From: an uncultured Luminiphilus sp. | GTDB lineage: Bacteria > Pseudomonadota > Gammaproteobacteria > Pseudomonadales > Halieaceae | Direction: 5' to 3' | Assembly (NCBI GenBank): GCA_943789425.1 | Contig: CALSUB010000009.1 | Coordinates: forward strand, 1 to 64,000 | DNA length: 64,000 nt | Shown: positions 28,635 through 39,878 of the stretch, piece after piece | Position numbering within the stretch: position 1 is the first letter of the stretch | Layout of the letters: each line of letters begins with the position of its first letter | Notes under the pieces: generated by a model | What the model saw: only the letters and a program-made list of their open reading frames with translations | What the model was told of the DNA's origin: nothing | The model's database searches: none | Made by a program: the position numbers and the translations under genes

Positions 28635-28728
28635 AAGTCCTAATCGGGGGCACCGGGTCCAATCACCTTGGTCCACGGGCTATTAACAGATCGACACGCA
28701 ACGCTTCTACCCACTCAGGAGATACGAG

Positions 28729-29454
28729 ATGAAATTAGTTAAGTATGCAGTTCCCGCACTGGCACTCGCCGGTAGTTTAAGTTTCACCGCCCCCTTGGCA
28801 CAGGCCGCTGAAGTCAGTGGCAATGTGGCGTTGGTGACTGATTATAAATTCCGCGGTATTTCGCAGTCAGACAGTAAGCCGTCCGTTCAGGGCGGGTTCG
28901 ATATCGCCTTTGACTCCGGCTTTTATCTCGGCACATGGGGCGCGGCGGTCGACTTTGATTGCGCAATCGATACTTGTGGCGGGGCAAACGGGGGCCTAGA
29001 GCTCGATTACTACGGCGGCTACTCGCACAGCTTCGACGGTGGCTTTGGCGTAGATGTGGGCTACATCTACTACGACTACCCCCAGGACGAAGGCGTCCTA
29101 GGTGATTATGAGGAAGTCTATCTCAACGTGAGTTTCGGAGGCTTCTCCGCCGGCGTTGCTTTCTCAGACGAGTATTGGTTCGAAACGGGTGAGATCGTCT
29201 ACACCAAAGCGGGTTACGACATGACCCTGCCCGGTGACTGGGGGCTCAGTTTCTTGGTGGGGCAGGTCGATTACGACGTGGCCAGCTATGTTGAAACCGA
29301 TAAGCATGTCCATTGGTTAGTGGGTTTGAGTAAGTCTTGGCAGGGCATCGACTGGAGCCTGACCTACGAGGATACCGATATCGACGACAACGAGTGCTAC
29401 GGCTACGACTGGTGCGATGCAGCCCTCATTTTCGGAATGGCCAAGAGCCTATAA
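28729..29454 (+). CDS. TorF family putative porin (TIGR02001-like)
   Basis: Signal peptide; VTDYKFRGISQSDSKPSVQGGFDIAFDSGFYLGTWG. Confidence 0.9.
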   Translation: MKLVKYAVPALALAGSLSFTAPLAQAAEVSGNVALVTDYKFRGISQSDSKPSVQGGFDIAFDSGFYLGTWGAAVDFDCAIDTCGGANGGLELDYYGGYSHSFDGGFGVDVGYIYYDYPQDEGVLGDYEEVYLNVSFGGFSAGVAFSDEYWFETGEIVYTKAGYDMTLPGDWGLSFLVGQVDYDVASYVETDKHVHWLVGLSKSWQGIDWSLTYEDTDIDDNECYGYDWCDAALIFGMAKSL

Positions 29455-29835
<381 letters not shown>

Positions 29836-29859
29836 ATCTGAGTTTTGGAGAACATTGTC

Positions 29860-31097
29860 ATGGAAAACGAAATTTTTCAGTTGCAGTACGCGCTGGACAC
29901 GTTCTACTTTCTCGTGTGTGGCGCCCTGGTCATGTGGATGGCTGCCGGCTTTGCCATGCTCGAGGCAGGATTAGTTCGCAGTAAAAACACGGTCGAAATT
30001 CTGACCAAAAATGTCGCGTTGTTTGCGGTCGCCAGCATCATGTACATGGTGTGTGGTTACAGCATCATGTACGGCGGGGATGTCTTGCTGAGCACGATCA
30101 CGGGCTCCGGGGTCGTTGAAGGCGGAGACTCTGCCAGTTATGCCCCTTCGGCAGACTTCTTTTTTCAGGTGGTCTTTGTTGCCACCGCGATGTCCATCGT
30201 GTCGGGTGCCGTCGCTGAACGGATGAAGCTATTCGCCTTTTTAGCTTTCGCTGTCGTGATGACCGGCTTCATTTATCCTCTGGAAGGCAGTTGGACCTGG
30301 GGCGGTAATCCTGTTTTTGGACTGTATACCTTGGGTGACTTAGGTTTCCTAGACTTTGCGGGAAGCGGTATTGTTCACATGTCCGGCGCTGCCGCTGCAC
30401 TGGCAGGCGTCATCTTAGTGGGTGCTCGCAAAGGGAAGTACGGTCCGAACGGTGAAGTCAACGCGATTCCCGGCGCCAACTTGCCCTTAGCGACGTTGGG
30501 CACGTTTATCCTCTGGTTGGGCTGGTTTGGCTTCAACGGTGGCTCAGTACTGGCGACTGCGTCGGTTGATAGCGCCAACGCGGTTGCGGTGGTCTTTATG
30601 AACACTAATCTCGCGGCGGCAGGAGGGTGTATTGCGGCGCTGCTGGTGGCGAGGACGTTGTTTGGCAAAGCCGATTTAACCATGGCACTTAACGGGTGCT
30701 TAGCGGGACTAGTGGCGATCACTGCAGGTCCTGATACCCCCTCTGCATTACAGGCCACTATTTTTGGTGCCGTAGGCGGTGCATTAGTAGTCTTTTCAAT
30801 CACCACACTGGATAAGTTGAAGATTGACGATCCGGTTGGGGGCAATATCGGTCCACGGCGTCGTTGGTTTGCTGGGTCTGCTGCTGGTCCCATTGACTAA
30901 TGATGGCGCAAGTTTTTCCGGTCAAATCATTGGCGCACTGACTATTTTCGGTTGGGTGTTTGGTGCCTCCCTAGTGGCTTTCTTGGTGATCAAGCTAGTG
31001 ATGGGACTCCGCGTTTCGGAAGAAGAGGAGTACGAAGGCTCCGATCTTGAGCGAGTGCGGCATGGAGGCCTATCCAGAGTTTGCTGGCAACCGATGA
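29860..31097 (+). pseudogene. amtB: Ammonium transporter AmtB, two apparent +1 frameshifts
   Basis: MENEIFQLQYALDTFYFLVCGALVMWMAAGFAMLEAGLVRSKN; removing one G of the 30838 run gives DDPVGAISVHGVVG; removing one G near 31050 gives DLSECGMEAYPEFAGNR*. Confidence 0.9.
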
Positions 31098-31122
31098 CTA
31101 CCCTTTTCGATTGTGACAGCCT

Positions 31123-31146
31123 GGGCTCTTCGGAGCCCTTTTTTTT
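31123..31146 (+). terminator. Rho-independent terminator after amtB
   Basis: GGGCTC-TTCG-GAGCCC followed by eight T. Confidence 0.9.
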
Positions 31147-31278
31147 GTCCCTTTATTGACCTTTTGACCCGGCTTTCTTGCCTCTGCTGTCAGCCACTCT
31201 AGGGTTGAGCAGCTTATTCCGGTCCTTAGGCATTGCGAAAACTGCTAGGGGCTTCATAATATCTGCTCTCCTAACTGA

Positions 31279-31626
<348 letters not shown>

Positions 31627-31636
31627 CAGGCTTGTC

Positions 31637-32350
31637 TTAGCGTGGTTTCGTGCGTGCCAGCGCCTCAATGGCATTCGGCAAATCTGCCAGGCGCGTAACG
31701 ATTGCATCCGCTATGTCACTGGTGCCACCATCAGGGCTGAACCAGACGGCCTTTGCCCCAGCGGCTGCCGCGCCTGCTACATCATTGTTGTGGCAGTCCC
31801 CCACGTGAATGACCTCGTTGGCTGCAACGCCCGCTTGTTCAAAAACGCGTTGAAAGAGCAGGATATCGGGTTTGCTGATCCCAAATTCCTCTGCGCGCCA
31901 GGCGTAGCTGAAGTAGCTGGCGATCGGGGTTTTACGGACGTCAGCATTGCCATTGGTTAGCGCGCCGAGCAGGTAGTCTTGGCTTAAGGTGCTGAGCGCA
32001 GTGTCGGCATCCTCGAATAGCGTCACTTTATGCCGTTCCGCATAAAAGGCCGCGAACGCTTCAGATGCCGCTTCAGCGGCGGTTGTCTTTGACTGGCCAC
32101 TGCGTAGCAGTAGTCGATAGATAAAAGCTTCACGGAATTGGCTGATATGGTGGGCGAGCATCGGTTTCTCGGCCAGTATTTCGGCTCGTAGCGTGCCCGC
32201 TTGTTGATCTGCCAGCTCGCGCAGGGGTTCCTTGGGAAATTTCGCGGTCAGGTAGCGCCACTGCGCTGCATCAGCTGCCACTAAAGCGGGTTTGACGTCC
32301 CACAGCGTGTCGTCAAGGTCGAAGGTGATGAGGCGGACGGACGCGGTCAT
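31637..32350 (-). CDS. HAD family hydrolase (YigB-like)
   Basis: ITFDLDDTLWDVKP, GALTNGNADVRKTPI, VIHVGDCHNNDVAGAAAAGAKAVWF. Confidence 0.9.
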   Translation of the reverse strand: MTASVRLITFDLDDTLWDVKPALVAADAAQWRYLTAKFPKEPLRELADQQAGTLRAEILAEKPMLAHHISQFREAFIYRLLLRSGQSKTTAAEAASEAFAAFYAERHKVTLFEDADTALSTLSQDYLLGALTNGNADVRKTPIASYFSYAWRAEEFGISKPDILLFQRVFEQAGVAANEVIHVGDCHNNDVAGAAAAGAKAVWFSPDGGTSDIADAIVTRLADLPNAIEALARTKPR

Positions 32351-32402
32351 TTGCCGGCCTGGGGTGAGGCGTTGGCGCGTGCGGCGCGCTGCAATGAGCT
32401 TG

Positions 32403-33041
32403 TTATAACCATACAGGGAGCTGTCCGATTACCTCGGCGAGGTAATCAAGGAAAAGCGTTCCATCCTCTGCCTGATACCGCTGGGTATTCGTCGCGCCAA
32501 CGGCAATGACGCCCACGACCCCTTGTTGCCGACGAATACAGGACATGGCAACCGATCCCTCGCCAGCTCACCGACGGAAACAGCGTACCGCCATTTCCTC
32601 GGGGCGCAGAACGCCCGAAATGGTCTCCCCCCCCGCTAATAACTTTTTAGCCACCGATTGCCGCGGATCGTCCTGCTCGTCGGGGTCAAACCAGACGAGC
32701 GTGCCAAGCTCTGCACCAAACCCATTGAGCACCTGCTGCTGCCAAATCGTCGCAACATCGGCTTTTGTCTCGGCCGACAGTAGCGCCAAAATAGTGTCGC
32801 GCGTTGCCTTGAGTAACCGCTCATTTTCTTTCCCGATATCCGACAGCTCGGCGAGTTTTTGCCGCGATGCGATCGAGCGCTCTCGTAAGACCGCTACCTG
32901 CCGCTCTACCAGCGAAACTGCACCTTGGCCGCCGTGGGGCAGGTTCAACGCGGCCAGTAGGGCAGGTCTATCCTGTAAAAAGTCGGGGTGGGCTCGTAAG
33001 AAGGTTTCGACATCATCTGGATTCATTGTTTCAGCCATCAC
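32403..33041 (-). pseudogene. DUF484 family protein with internal disruption (in-frame TGA at 32568-32570)
   Basis: N-part DDVETFLRAHPDFLQDRPALLAAL...; continuation GEGSVAMSCIRRQQGVVGVIAVGATNTQRYQAEDGTLFLDYLAEVIGQLPVWL* to 32403. Confidence 0.8.
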
Positions 33042-33086
33042 TTTTATCTCAGGTAGGACACTGTGGGATGCTGCATGGCAGTGTCA

Positions 33087-33923
33087 TTAGGTTCGCAGGG
33101 AGATCGTGCCATTGAAGACCGTCGTTGCGGGACCCCCTAGCCAGACCCGCTCTTGAGCGCCGTGCCACGACACGGTGAGTTTGCCACCCGGTAGGTGAAC
33201 CGTAACGTCGGGATCTAAAAGACCCAGTTGCGCGCCATGGGCGACGGCGGCGCAAGCCCCCGACCCACACGCTTCTGTTTCACCCACACCCCGCTCAAAG
33301 ACGCGCAACTGTATCTCCTCACGCGAGACGATCTGCATAAAGCCAACATTGGCCTTATCAGGGAAGTCAGCGTGACTCTCCAGCAGCGGTCCTAAGGTAC
33401 TGACTGGCGCGCCGCGGCAGTCATCGACGACTAACACAACATGCGGGTTGCCCATTGAGACGGCGCCAACAGACAGCCGTTGTCCTTGAACCTCAATCAC
33501 GTATTGCTGAGCAACGGCGGCGGCAGAGAAAGGGATCTCGGAGGGGAGAAAACGGGGAGGGGCGAGTCCGGCGATGACGCGATTGTCTTCGCTCATGGAG
33601 AGTAAGATCGGTTCACCGTCAGTGATCAGTCTGATCTCTCGCTTGCGTGTGAGCCGCTGCTCTCTCAGGAAGCGGCCGACACAGCGAGCCCCGTTTCCAC
33701 ATTGCCCGGCACGCGAGCCATCTGCATTGAAAATGGTATACCGAAAGTCTGCGTCGGGCTCATCGGGAGGCGTAATAATCAGAATCTGATCGCAACCAAT
33801 GCCCCGATGACGATCGGCAATGCGCCTTAACTGCGCAGCAGTGAGATCAACAACCTGTGTCACACCGTCAATGACGACAAAGTCATTCCCGGCGCCCTGC
33901 ATTTTTGTAAAGGCCAGCATCAC
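33087..33923 (-). CDS. dapF: Diaminopimelate epimerase
   Basis: [58 protein letters not shown]. Confidence 0.97.
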   Translation of the reverse strand: MMLAFTKMQGAGNDFVVIDGVTQVVDLTAAQLRRIADRHRGIGCDQILIITPPDEPDADFRYTIFNADGSRAGQCGNGARCVGRFLREQRLTRKREIRLITDGEPILLSMSEDNRVIAGLAPPRFLPSEIPFSAAAVAQQYVIEVQGQRLSVGAVSMGNPHVVLVVDDCRGAPVSTLGPLLESHADFPDKANVGFMQIVSREEIQLRVFERGVGETEACGSGACAAVAHGAQLGLLDPDVTVHLPGGKLTVSWHGAQERVWLGGPATTVFNGTISLRT

Positions 33924-35178
33924 GACGTTTCACCCGAGGGAATCACCTCTCGCTGCCACAAGTCAGACAGGTTTTCTCTTTTGCCAATAAGGTGTGCGGT
34001 CTCCCCTTGCACCATCACCTCGGCAACACGCGGGCGGCTATTGTAGTTAGAGGCCATACCAAACCCATAGGCGCCTGCACCCATGATAGAGAGGAGATCA
34101 CCTTGCGATAGCACCATGGCCCTATTTTTCCCTAAAAAGTCGCCGGTCTCACAAATGGGTCCTACCACGTCCCAAACATGGGACTCACCGTCGCTGAAGT
34201 GTCACTGGCTGTATGTCCTGCCAGGCGCTGTACAAAGCGGGGCGCAGTAAATCGTTCATCGCAGCGTCAACGATTGCGAAGTGTTTATCGGCAGTGGGTT
34301 TAAGGTAGAGCACTTCAGTAATTAGCGCGCCGGCCTCAGCCACGATGGAACGACCCGGTTCCAACACCAGCTCTAGCGCCTGATCCTGCAATCGTTCTTT
34401 CAACACAGCGACATAGTCATCGATAGCAGGGGGGCGTTTCTGCCTGGTAATTGACCCCTAATCCTCCGCCAAGATCGATATGTTGGAGCCGGATGCCGAG
34501 CGTACGTAGATCATGAACGAGATCCAGTAAACACTCTAGCGATTCAACAAAAGGGGCCGTCTCCTCTATTTGACTCCCGATATGGCAATCCACGCCCACC
34601 GGATTTAGCGCCGTATGCTCCTCGGCTATTTGATAGAGCTGGCGCGCGACCGCAACCTCCACACCGAATTTGTTTTCCCGCAGGCCGGTGGAAATGTAAG
34701 GATGAGTGCCTGCATCAACGTCGGGATTCACCCGGATCGAAATGGGTGCAACGCAGCCGGCGCCGTCGGCGAGCTCGGCTAAGGATAGGAGTTCCGCCTC
34801 CGATTCGATATTGAAGCATCTGATTTTTAGATCGAGCGCGCGCTGCATCTCGGCGGCCGTCTTGCCCACGCCAGAGAAAACGACCTTGCTGGGGTCACCG
34901 CCTGCTGCGACGACCCGCTCGAGCTCACCCAGACTCACCACATCAAATCCTGCGCCTAACTGCGCCAACACATTGAGGATGGCAAGGTTAGAATTGGCTT
35001 TTACCGCGTAGCAAATGAGATGGGGGATATCGGATAGCGCCGATTGATAGTCTAGGAAGGCGGTTTCGATGGCTGAGCGAGAATAGAGATAAGTGGGGGT
35101 GCCATAGGTTGCGGCAATCGCCTCAAGCGAGACATCCTCGCAGTGCAGGATGCCATCATGTCGTGAAAAGGTGGCCAT
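33920..35178 (-). pseudogene. lysA: Diaminopimelate decarboxylase, two apparent +1 frameshifts
   Basis: ORFs 34417..35178, 34185..34406 and 33920..34168 form one LysA; removing one C gives NYQAETPPAIDDYVAVLKERL; removing one C gives [27 protein letters not shown]. Confidence 0.93.
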
Positions 35179-35285
35179 CAGGTCGTTGTCGCTTCAGCGG
35201 TTTCTGAATCCGCAGGACGCAGCGGGCCCTGCTGTCCACAGCCGGCGGCACAGATTAAGATCAGTGCGATAATAGTGGCCTTCAC
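35178..35285 (-). CDS. Small lipoprotein LptM/LppL-like
   Basis: GTG start, lipobox ILICAAGCGQQGPLRP; position between lysA and cyaY. Confidence 0.75.
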   Translation of the reverse strand: MKATIIALILICAAGCGQQGPLRPADSETAEATTT

Positions 35286-35397
35286 AGTTTGACCTCGATA
35301 AAACTCAGAGTATAACAGTGAGTGAAAGTGCTCACCGACCAATGGCGATAATGCCGAAGGGTAATAGTCGCGCAATGACGGCATGAGGAATCGATAC

Positions 35398-35715
35398 ATG
35401 GCAGGTAATACGTACTTTGAACGGATCGAAGCTATTTTTGAGCAGGTGGAAACCGGACTAGAGGAACTGCCCGATGATCTCGATATTCGCACCGCCGAGG
35501 GTGTGATTAACGTCACTTTTGGCAATGGCGTGGTGTTTGTCTTCAGTCGGCAGCCACCTACTGAGCAGCTCTGGCTCGCAACGCCGGGGGGTGGTTTCCA
35601 CTATCAGTGGGACGACGCTCAGGAAATGTGGCGCGATACGAAAACCGACGAGTCGTTTCATCAGGTGTTGGTGGCAGAGTTGGCGCAACATGTTGGTCTC
35701 ACGCTCGACTGGTAG
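35398..35715 (+). CDS. cyaY: Iron donor protein CyaY (frataxin)
   Basis: DIRTAEGVINVTFGNGVVFVFSRQPPTEQLWLATPGGGFHYQ. Confidence 0.92.
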   Translation: MAGNTYFERIEAIFEQVETGLEELPDDLDIRTAEGVINVTFGNGVVFVFSRQPPTEQLWLATPGGGFHYQWDDAQEMWRDTKTDESFHQVLVAELAQHVGLTLDW

Positions 35716-35719
35716 GCGC

Positions 35720-36703
35720 ATGCTCGTTCGGATCATTAGCTTGCTCAGTGGCGCTTTACTGATGGCGCCAGTAGTGACTTTGGCAGCTAACGATGCCCCG
35801 ATTATGATCAGCAACCTCTCGCCGCTGGCGGCGTTAAGAGGGTTGCCCACCCAGCGTCAAGCCGATGTGCAACTGGGTTCAATTGTCACGGTGTCGCAAT
35901 CGCTTTCGAACCATTTTACCGTTGATGAATCTGGCGATGAGTCATTGATGCTGGATGGGCAGACCGATGTATTGTCTGTGTCACTGCGGTACGGCTTCGA
36001 TCCCGACTGGGATATCGAAGTGACCCTGCCTTGGGTGCAACACTCGCGCGGCTTCATGGATCCACTGATTTCAGACTGGCATGCTTTTTTTGGTCTGCCA
36101 AATGGAAATCGGGAAGACTATCCCGTCAACCAGCTTCAGTATCGTTTAGGTCAGCCCGGCCATGAAGCGGCACTCAACAATAAAGTATCGGGTTTGGGCG
36201 ACGTGCAAGTGGCACTGAATCGCAACATGAGTCTGAAAAACGGCCCTCAGGTGGCACTCAGCGTCGGTATGAAAACAGCTACCGGAGAAGAAGCTAATTG
36301 GCTCGGTAGTGGGGCCACGGATTACTGGGCGCTGGCGCGGGTATCGGGAGACTATTCAGGCCGCGTGCCGCTCATCTGGCATGGGCAGATCGGGATGACT
36401 CACGCTGGCGTCAGCGACCTGATGGGCCCGAACCAAAAGCGTTCACTGTGGTTTGGCGGGGTATCGCTGGCGTGGCCTTTTCGAGACAAGTGGTCAGTTT
36501 TGGCGCAAATTGATGCGCACAGTGCATTGGGCGATGGCAACCTCAGCGCTCTGACCCAGCCCGCAGGGATATTGAGTATGGCGCTGCGTTGGAACACCTC
36601 ACCAAAATGGACGTTGGACTTGGGGTTTAGCGAGGACCTGGTGGTCGAGTCGGCGCCCGATATTACGTTTATGCTGACAGCGCGTTATGTCGCGAATCCT
36701 TAG
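35720..36703 (+). CDS. DUF3187-like outer-membrane protein
   Basis: Signal peptide; [23 protein letters not shown]; beta-rich C-term. Confidence 0.65.
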   Translation: MLVRIISLLSGALLMAPVVTLAANDAPIMISNLSPLAALRGLPTQRQADVQLGSIVTVSQSLSNHFTVDESGDESLMLDGQTDVLSVSLRYGFDPDWDIEVTLPWVQHSRGFMDPLISDWHAFFGLPNGNREDYPVNQLQYRLGQPGHEAALNNKVSGLGDVQVALNRNMSLKNGPQVALSVGMKTATGEEANWLGSGATDYWALARVSGDYSGRVPLIWHGQIGMTHAGVSDLMGPNQKRSLWFGGVSLAWPFRDKWSVLAQIDAHSALGDGNLSALTQPAGILSMALRWNTSPKWTLDLGFSEDLVVESAPDITFMLTARYVANP

Positions 36704-38100
36704 CGATTGAGTTTCGTCTGCGCCAGTGCGATCGCCGCCCGCACTTGGTTCGGTGCAGTACCCCCAATATGATCTCGGGCCGCTATGGAGCCTTCCAGTG
36801 TGAGGACCTGATAGACATCATGTTCGATACCAGCATGAAATGTTTTCAGGGTCTCCAGTGAACAGTCTGCCAGATCGCACTCGGCATCAATGCAGTGAGC
36901 AACCGCTTTACCGACCACTTCATGGGCATCGCGAAAGGCCACGCCGGCACGCACCAGGTAATCGGCCAAATCAGTCGCAGTTGCAAAGCCCTTCAGCGCC
37001 GCATTGCGCATCGCCGCCGAATGCGCTTCGATCGCAGGCACCATGTCTGCGAATGCTTTGAGACAGTCGTTGAGCGTGTTGACGCTATCAAATAGCGCCT
37101 CCTTATCTTCCTGATTGTCTTTGTTGTATGCCAGCGGCTGCGCCTTCATCAGTGTCAATAAGGCCACAAGATTGCCGGTGGTTCGTCCGGATTTACCACG
37201 CACCAGCTCAGGTACATCAGGATTTTTTTTCTGCGGCATGATGGATGATCCGGTACAGAAACGGTCGGGTAGACTGATAAAGCCGAACTGGGCAGACGCC
37301 CACAAAATGAGCTCTTCAGACATCCGTGAAAGGTGACTGAGTATCAGCGCTGCAGCGGCGCAGAACTCGATAGCAAAGTCTCGATCGGCGACGCTGTCGA
37401 GTGAGTTGTTAGTCGGCCCTGTAAAACCTAATGCGATGGCTGTCTGCTCTCGGTCAATCGGAAAGGTCGTGCCTGCTAATGCAGCGGCACCCAGCGGTGA
37501 TTGATTTAGCCGCTGTCGACAATCCAGTAGTCGGCCGTGATCACGATCCAGCATTTCGTACCACGCCATGAGGTGGTGGCCAAAAGTGACAGGTTGCGCC
37601 ACCTGAAGGTGGGTGAAGCCTGGCATGACGGTCTCGGTATGTTGCGCAGCCAGTCCGACAATGCCGGATTGGAGACGGGTGAGCTGCCCGCAAATGATAT
37701 CGATTTCAGTGCGCAGATAGAGCCTCATATCAGTCGCTACTTGATCGTTGCGGGAGCGCCCGGTGTGCAATTTTTTGCCGACATCGCCAATTAATTCGGT
37801 CAGGCGTGCCTCAATGTTCATATGAACGTCTTCTCGCTCGACCGACCACTGAAACGCACCCGCTTCGATTTCGGCGAGCACGCGCGCTAACCCTTCTTGA
37901 ATCGCGGTATTTTCAGCGGCTGTCAGCACACCAACGGCTTCTAACATGCTGGCGTGCGCGCGCGACCCGGCAATGTCATAGCTGGCCAGCTCTCGATCGA
38001 AGGCCTCTGAGGCAGTAAATCGCTGAACAAAACGGTCGGTCGGCTCGCTAAATCTGCCGCCCCATAGCTCCTGTCCGACTTTTGATTTTTCGTCACTCAT
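36700..38100 (-). CDS. argH: Argininosuccinate lyase
   Basis: [43 protein letters not shown]. Confidence 0.97.
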   Translation of the reverse strand: MSDEKSKVGQELWGGRFSEPTDRFVQRFTASEAFDRELASYDIAGSRAHASMLEAVGVLTAAENTAIQEGLARVLAEIEAGAFQWSVEREDVHMNIEARLTELIGDVGKKLHTGRSRNDQVATDMRLYLRTEIDIICGQLTRLQSGIVGLAAQHTETVMPGFTHLQVAQPVTFGHHLMAWYEMLDRDHGRLLDCRQRLNQSPLGAAALAGTTFPIDREQTAIALGFTGPTNNSLDSVADRDFAIEFCAAAALILSHLSRMSEELILWASAQFGFISLPDRFCTGSSIMPQKKNPDVPELVRGKSGRTTGNLVALLTLMKAQPLAYNKDNQEDKEALFDSVNTLNDCLKAFADMVPAIEAHSAAMRNAALKGFATATDLADYLVRAGVAFRDAHEVVGKAVAHCIDAECDLADCSLETLKTFHAGIEHDVYQVLTLEGSIAARDHIGGTAPNQVRAAIALAQTKLNR

Positions 38101-38226
38101 GATGCATCGTCATTTCAGTTGGTGTCGAAATGAAAGTCTACCAGTGGATCCACCACTTCCGCCCGGTTTCAGAGCGGTGAAATGTCGCCTCGTGCTAAAC
38201 TGATGGCGAGGAAAAGAGGAGGTAAC

Positions 38227-39138
38227 GTGTCAGAACGTATCGTGATTGCTACCCGAGAGAGCCCCTTGGCGTTGTGGCAGGCGGAGTATGTTAAATCTCG
38301 CCTCGAGGCGGTGCACTCGGGCCTTGAGGTTCAATTGTTGGGAATGACCTCCCGCGGAGATCAATTGTTAGACCAACCGTTATTTAAAGTGGGTGGCAAG
38401 GGGTTGTTTGTCAAAGAACTTGAAACTGCGCTGCTCGACGGTCGTGCTGATATTGCTGTGCACTCAATGAAAGATGTGCCCATGGTGATGCCAGATGAAC
38501 TCACACTCGGCGTGATTTGCGAGCGAGAGGATCCTCGCGATGCGCTTGTCGGTGTCTCCTGTTTTGAAGATCTACCCAAAGGGGGCCGGCTGGGAACCTC
38601 AAGTCTTCGCCGTAGTTGCCAAATTAATCGCCATCGACCTGATCTGGAAATCGGGTTCCTGCGCGGCAACGTGAATACGCGGCTGGCCAAGTTAGAGGCA
38701 GGTGAGTTCGATGCCATCATGCTTGCCTGTGCCGGCCTGATTAGACTCGGATTCGAGGCGCGTATTGGTTGCTCGATTGAACCTGAACTTTCTCTCCCTG
38801 CTGCGGGGCAAGGCGCTGTCGGCATAGAATTTAGAGCCTCGGATGAACGCATTAGACACTTGCTGGCGCCGTTACACCATGCTCCCACGGCAACCCGAGT
38901 GTTGGCCGAGCGAGCGGTAGTCCGCAGACTGGATGGAGGGTGTGATGTGCCCATCGCTGCCTACGCAGAATTAGAGGGCGATACCCTGTGGTTGCGGGCT
39001 CGAGTGGGCGCAACCGATGGTACGACACTACTGGAGGCAGAGGCGCGGGGTGATGATCCGGAAGCGCTGGGACAGGGCGTCGCCGACATGCTCTTGGCTC
39101 AGGGTGCTGAGGATCTTATTCGCGCCGCGAGGGGATGA
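38227..39138 (+). CDS. hemC: Hydroxymethylbilane synthase
   Basis: [37 protein letters not shown]. Confidence 0.97.
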   Translation: MSERIVIATRESPLALWQAEYVKSRLEAVHSGLEVQLLGMTSRGDQLLDQPLFKVGGKGLFVKELETALLDGRADIAVHSMKDVPMVMPDELTLGVICEREDPRDALVGVSCFEDLPKGGRLGTSSLRRSCQINRHRPDLEIGFLRGNVNTRLAKLEAGEFDAIMLACAGLIRLGFEARIGCSIEPELSLPAAGQGAVGIEFRASDERIRHLLAPLHHAPTATRVLAERAVVRRLDGGCDVPIAAYAELEGDTLWLRARVGATDGTTLLEAEARGDDPEALGQGVADMLLAQGAEDLIRAARG

Positions 39139-39878
39139 CGACAGTCGTACTGACTCGGCCCGAGGCGCACAGCCAAAGGCTAGCGCGGACACTGTCGCGG
39201 CAAGGTTTTGAGTCGTTGGTCATGCCACTCATGACCGTGCAGCCCATCGCAGACAGTGAGCGCTCGCCGGTACCCGATCTGACCGAAGGGGCCGTGTGTA
39301 TTTTTATCAGTGCTAACGCGGTCCAGTACGGGCTCCCTTACATTGCGAGTGCTTTATCGCAGCGAGAAAGCGCGGTGTTGATCGCCGTCGGGCAGCAGAC
39401 ACAATTAGCATTGCAAGCAGCCGGCTTTGAAGCGATTGCCCCCGACCAAGCCGACACCGAGGGACTATTGGCTTTGCCAGCACTGTCGGCAGGCGCGCTG
39501 GAACAGGCCGTTATCGTGAAAGGCGAGGGCGGACGGGCGTTATTGGCGAGTGAGTTGAGAAGGCGGGGTGTCGCCGTCAATGAGTGGTCCTGCTACCGCC
39601 GTTGCTGGCCCTCAGTTGACTTAAGCCCGTTATCAGCGCCTGGACGACATTGGGTATTTCAGGCCAGTAGCGGAGAGATTTTGTCGCGTTTAGTGGTGTT
39701 AATCAGCGAGGCGTCTCGATTAGATCTCTTACAACATCCTGTGATCGTGCCCTCCAAACGCATTGCAGTCTTGGCCACGGAGTTGGGTTGGCATACCGTT
39801 TTGTGCTCGGATAATGCCAGCGACGAAGCCGTGATAGCGAGTTTGCATCAACAACTGACGCACGAGACGAGCCCATGA
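39135..39878 (+). CDS. hemD: Uroporphyrinogen-III synthase
   Basis: [22 protein letters not shown]; position after hemC. Confidence 0.92.
   Translation: MTTVVLTRPEAHSQRLARTLSRQGFESLVMPLMTVQPIADSERSPVPDLTEGAVCIFISANAVQYGLPYIASALSQRESAVLIAVGQQTQLALQAAGFEAIAPDQADTEGLLALPALSAGALEQAVIVKGEGGRALLASELRRRGVAVNEWSCYRRCWPSVDLSPLSAPGRHWVFQASSGEILSRLVVLISEASRLDLLQHPVIVPSKRIAVLATELGWHTVLCSDNASDEAVIASLHQQLTHETSP

Noticed and set aside
30835-31055. Programmed ribosomal frameshifting in amtB, lysA and others
   Set aside because: No common slippery heptamer or downstream structure; too many unrelated genes are affected; simple extra bases explain nearly all.
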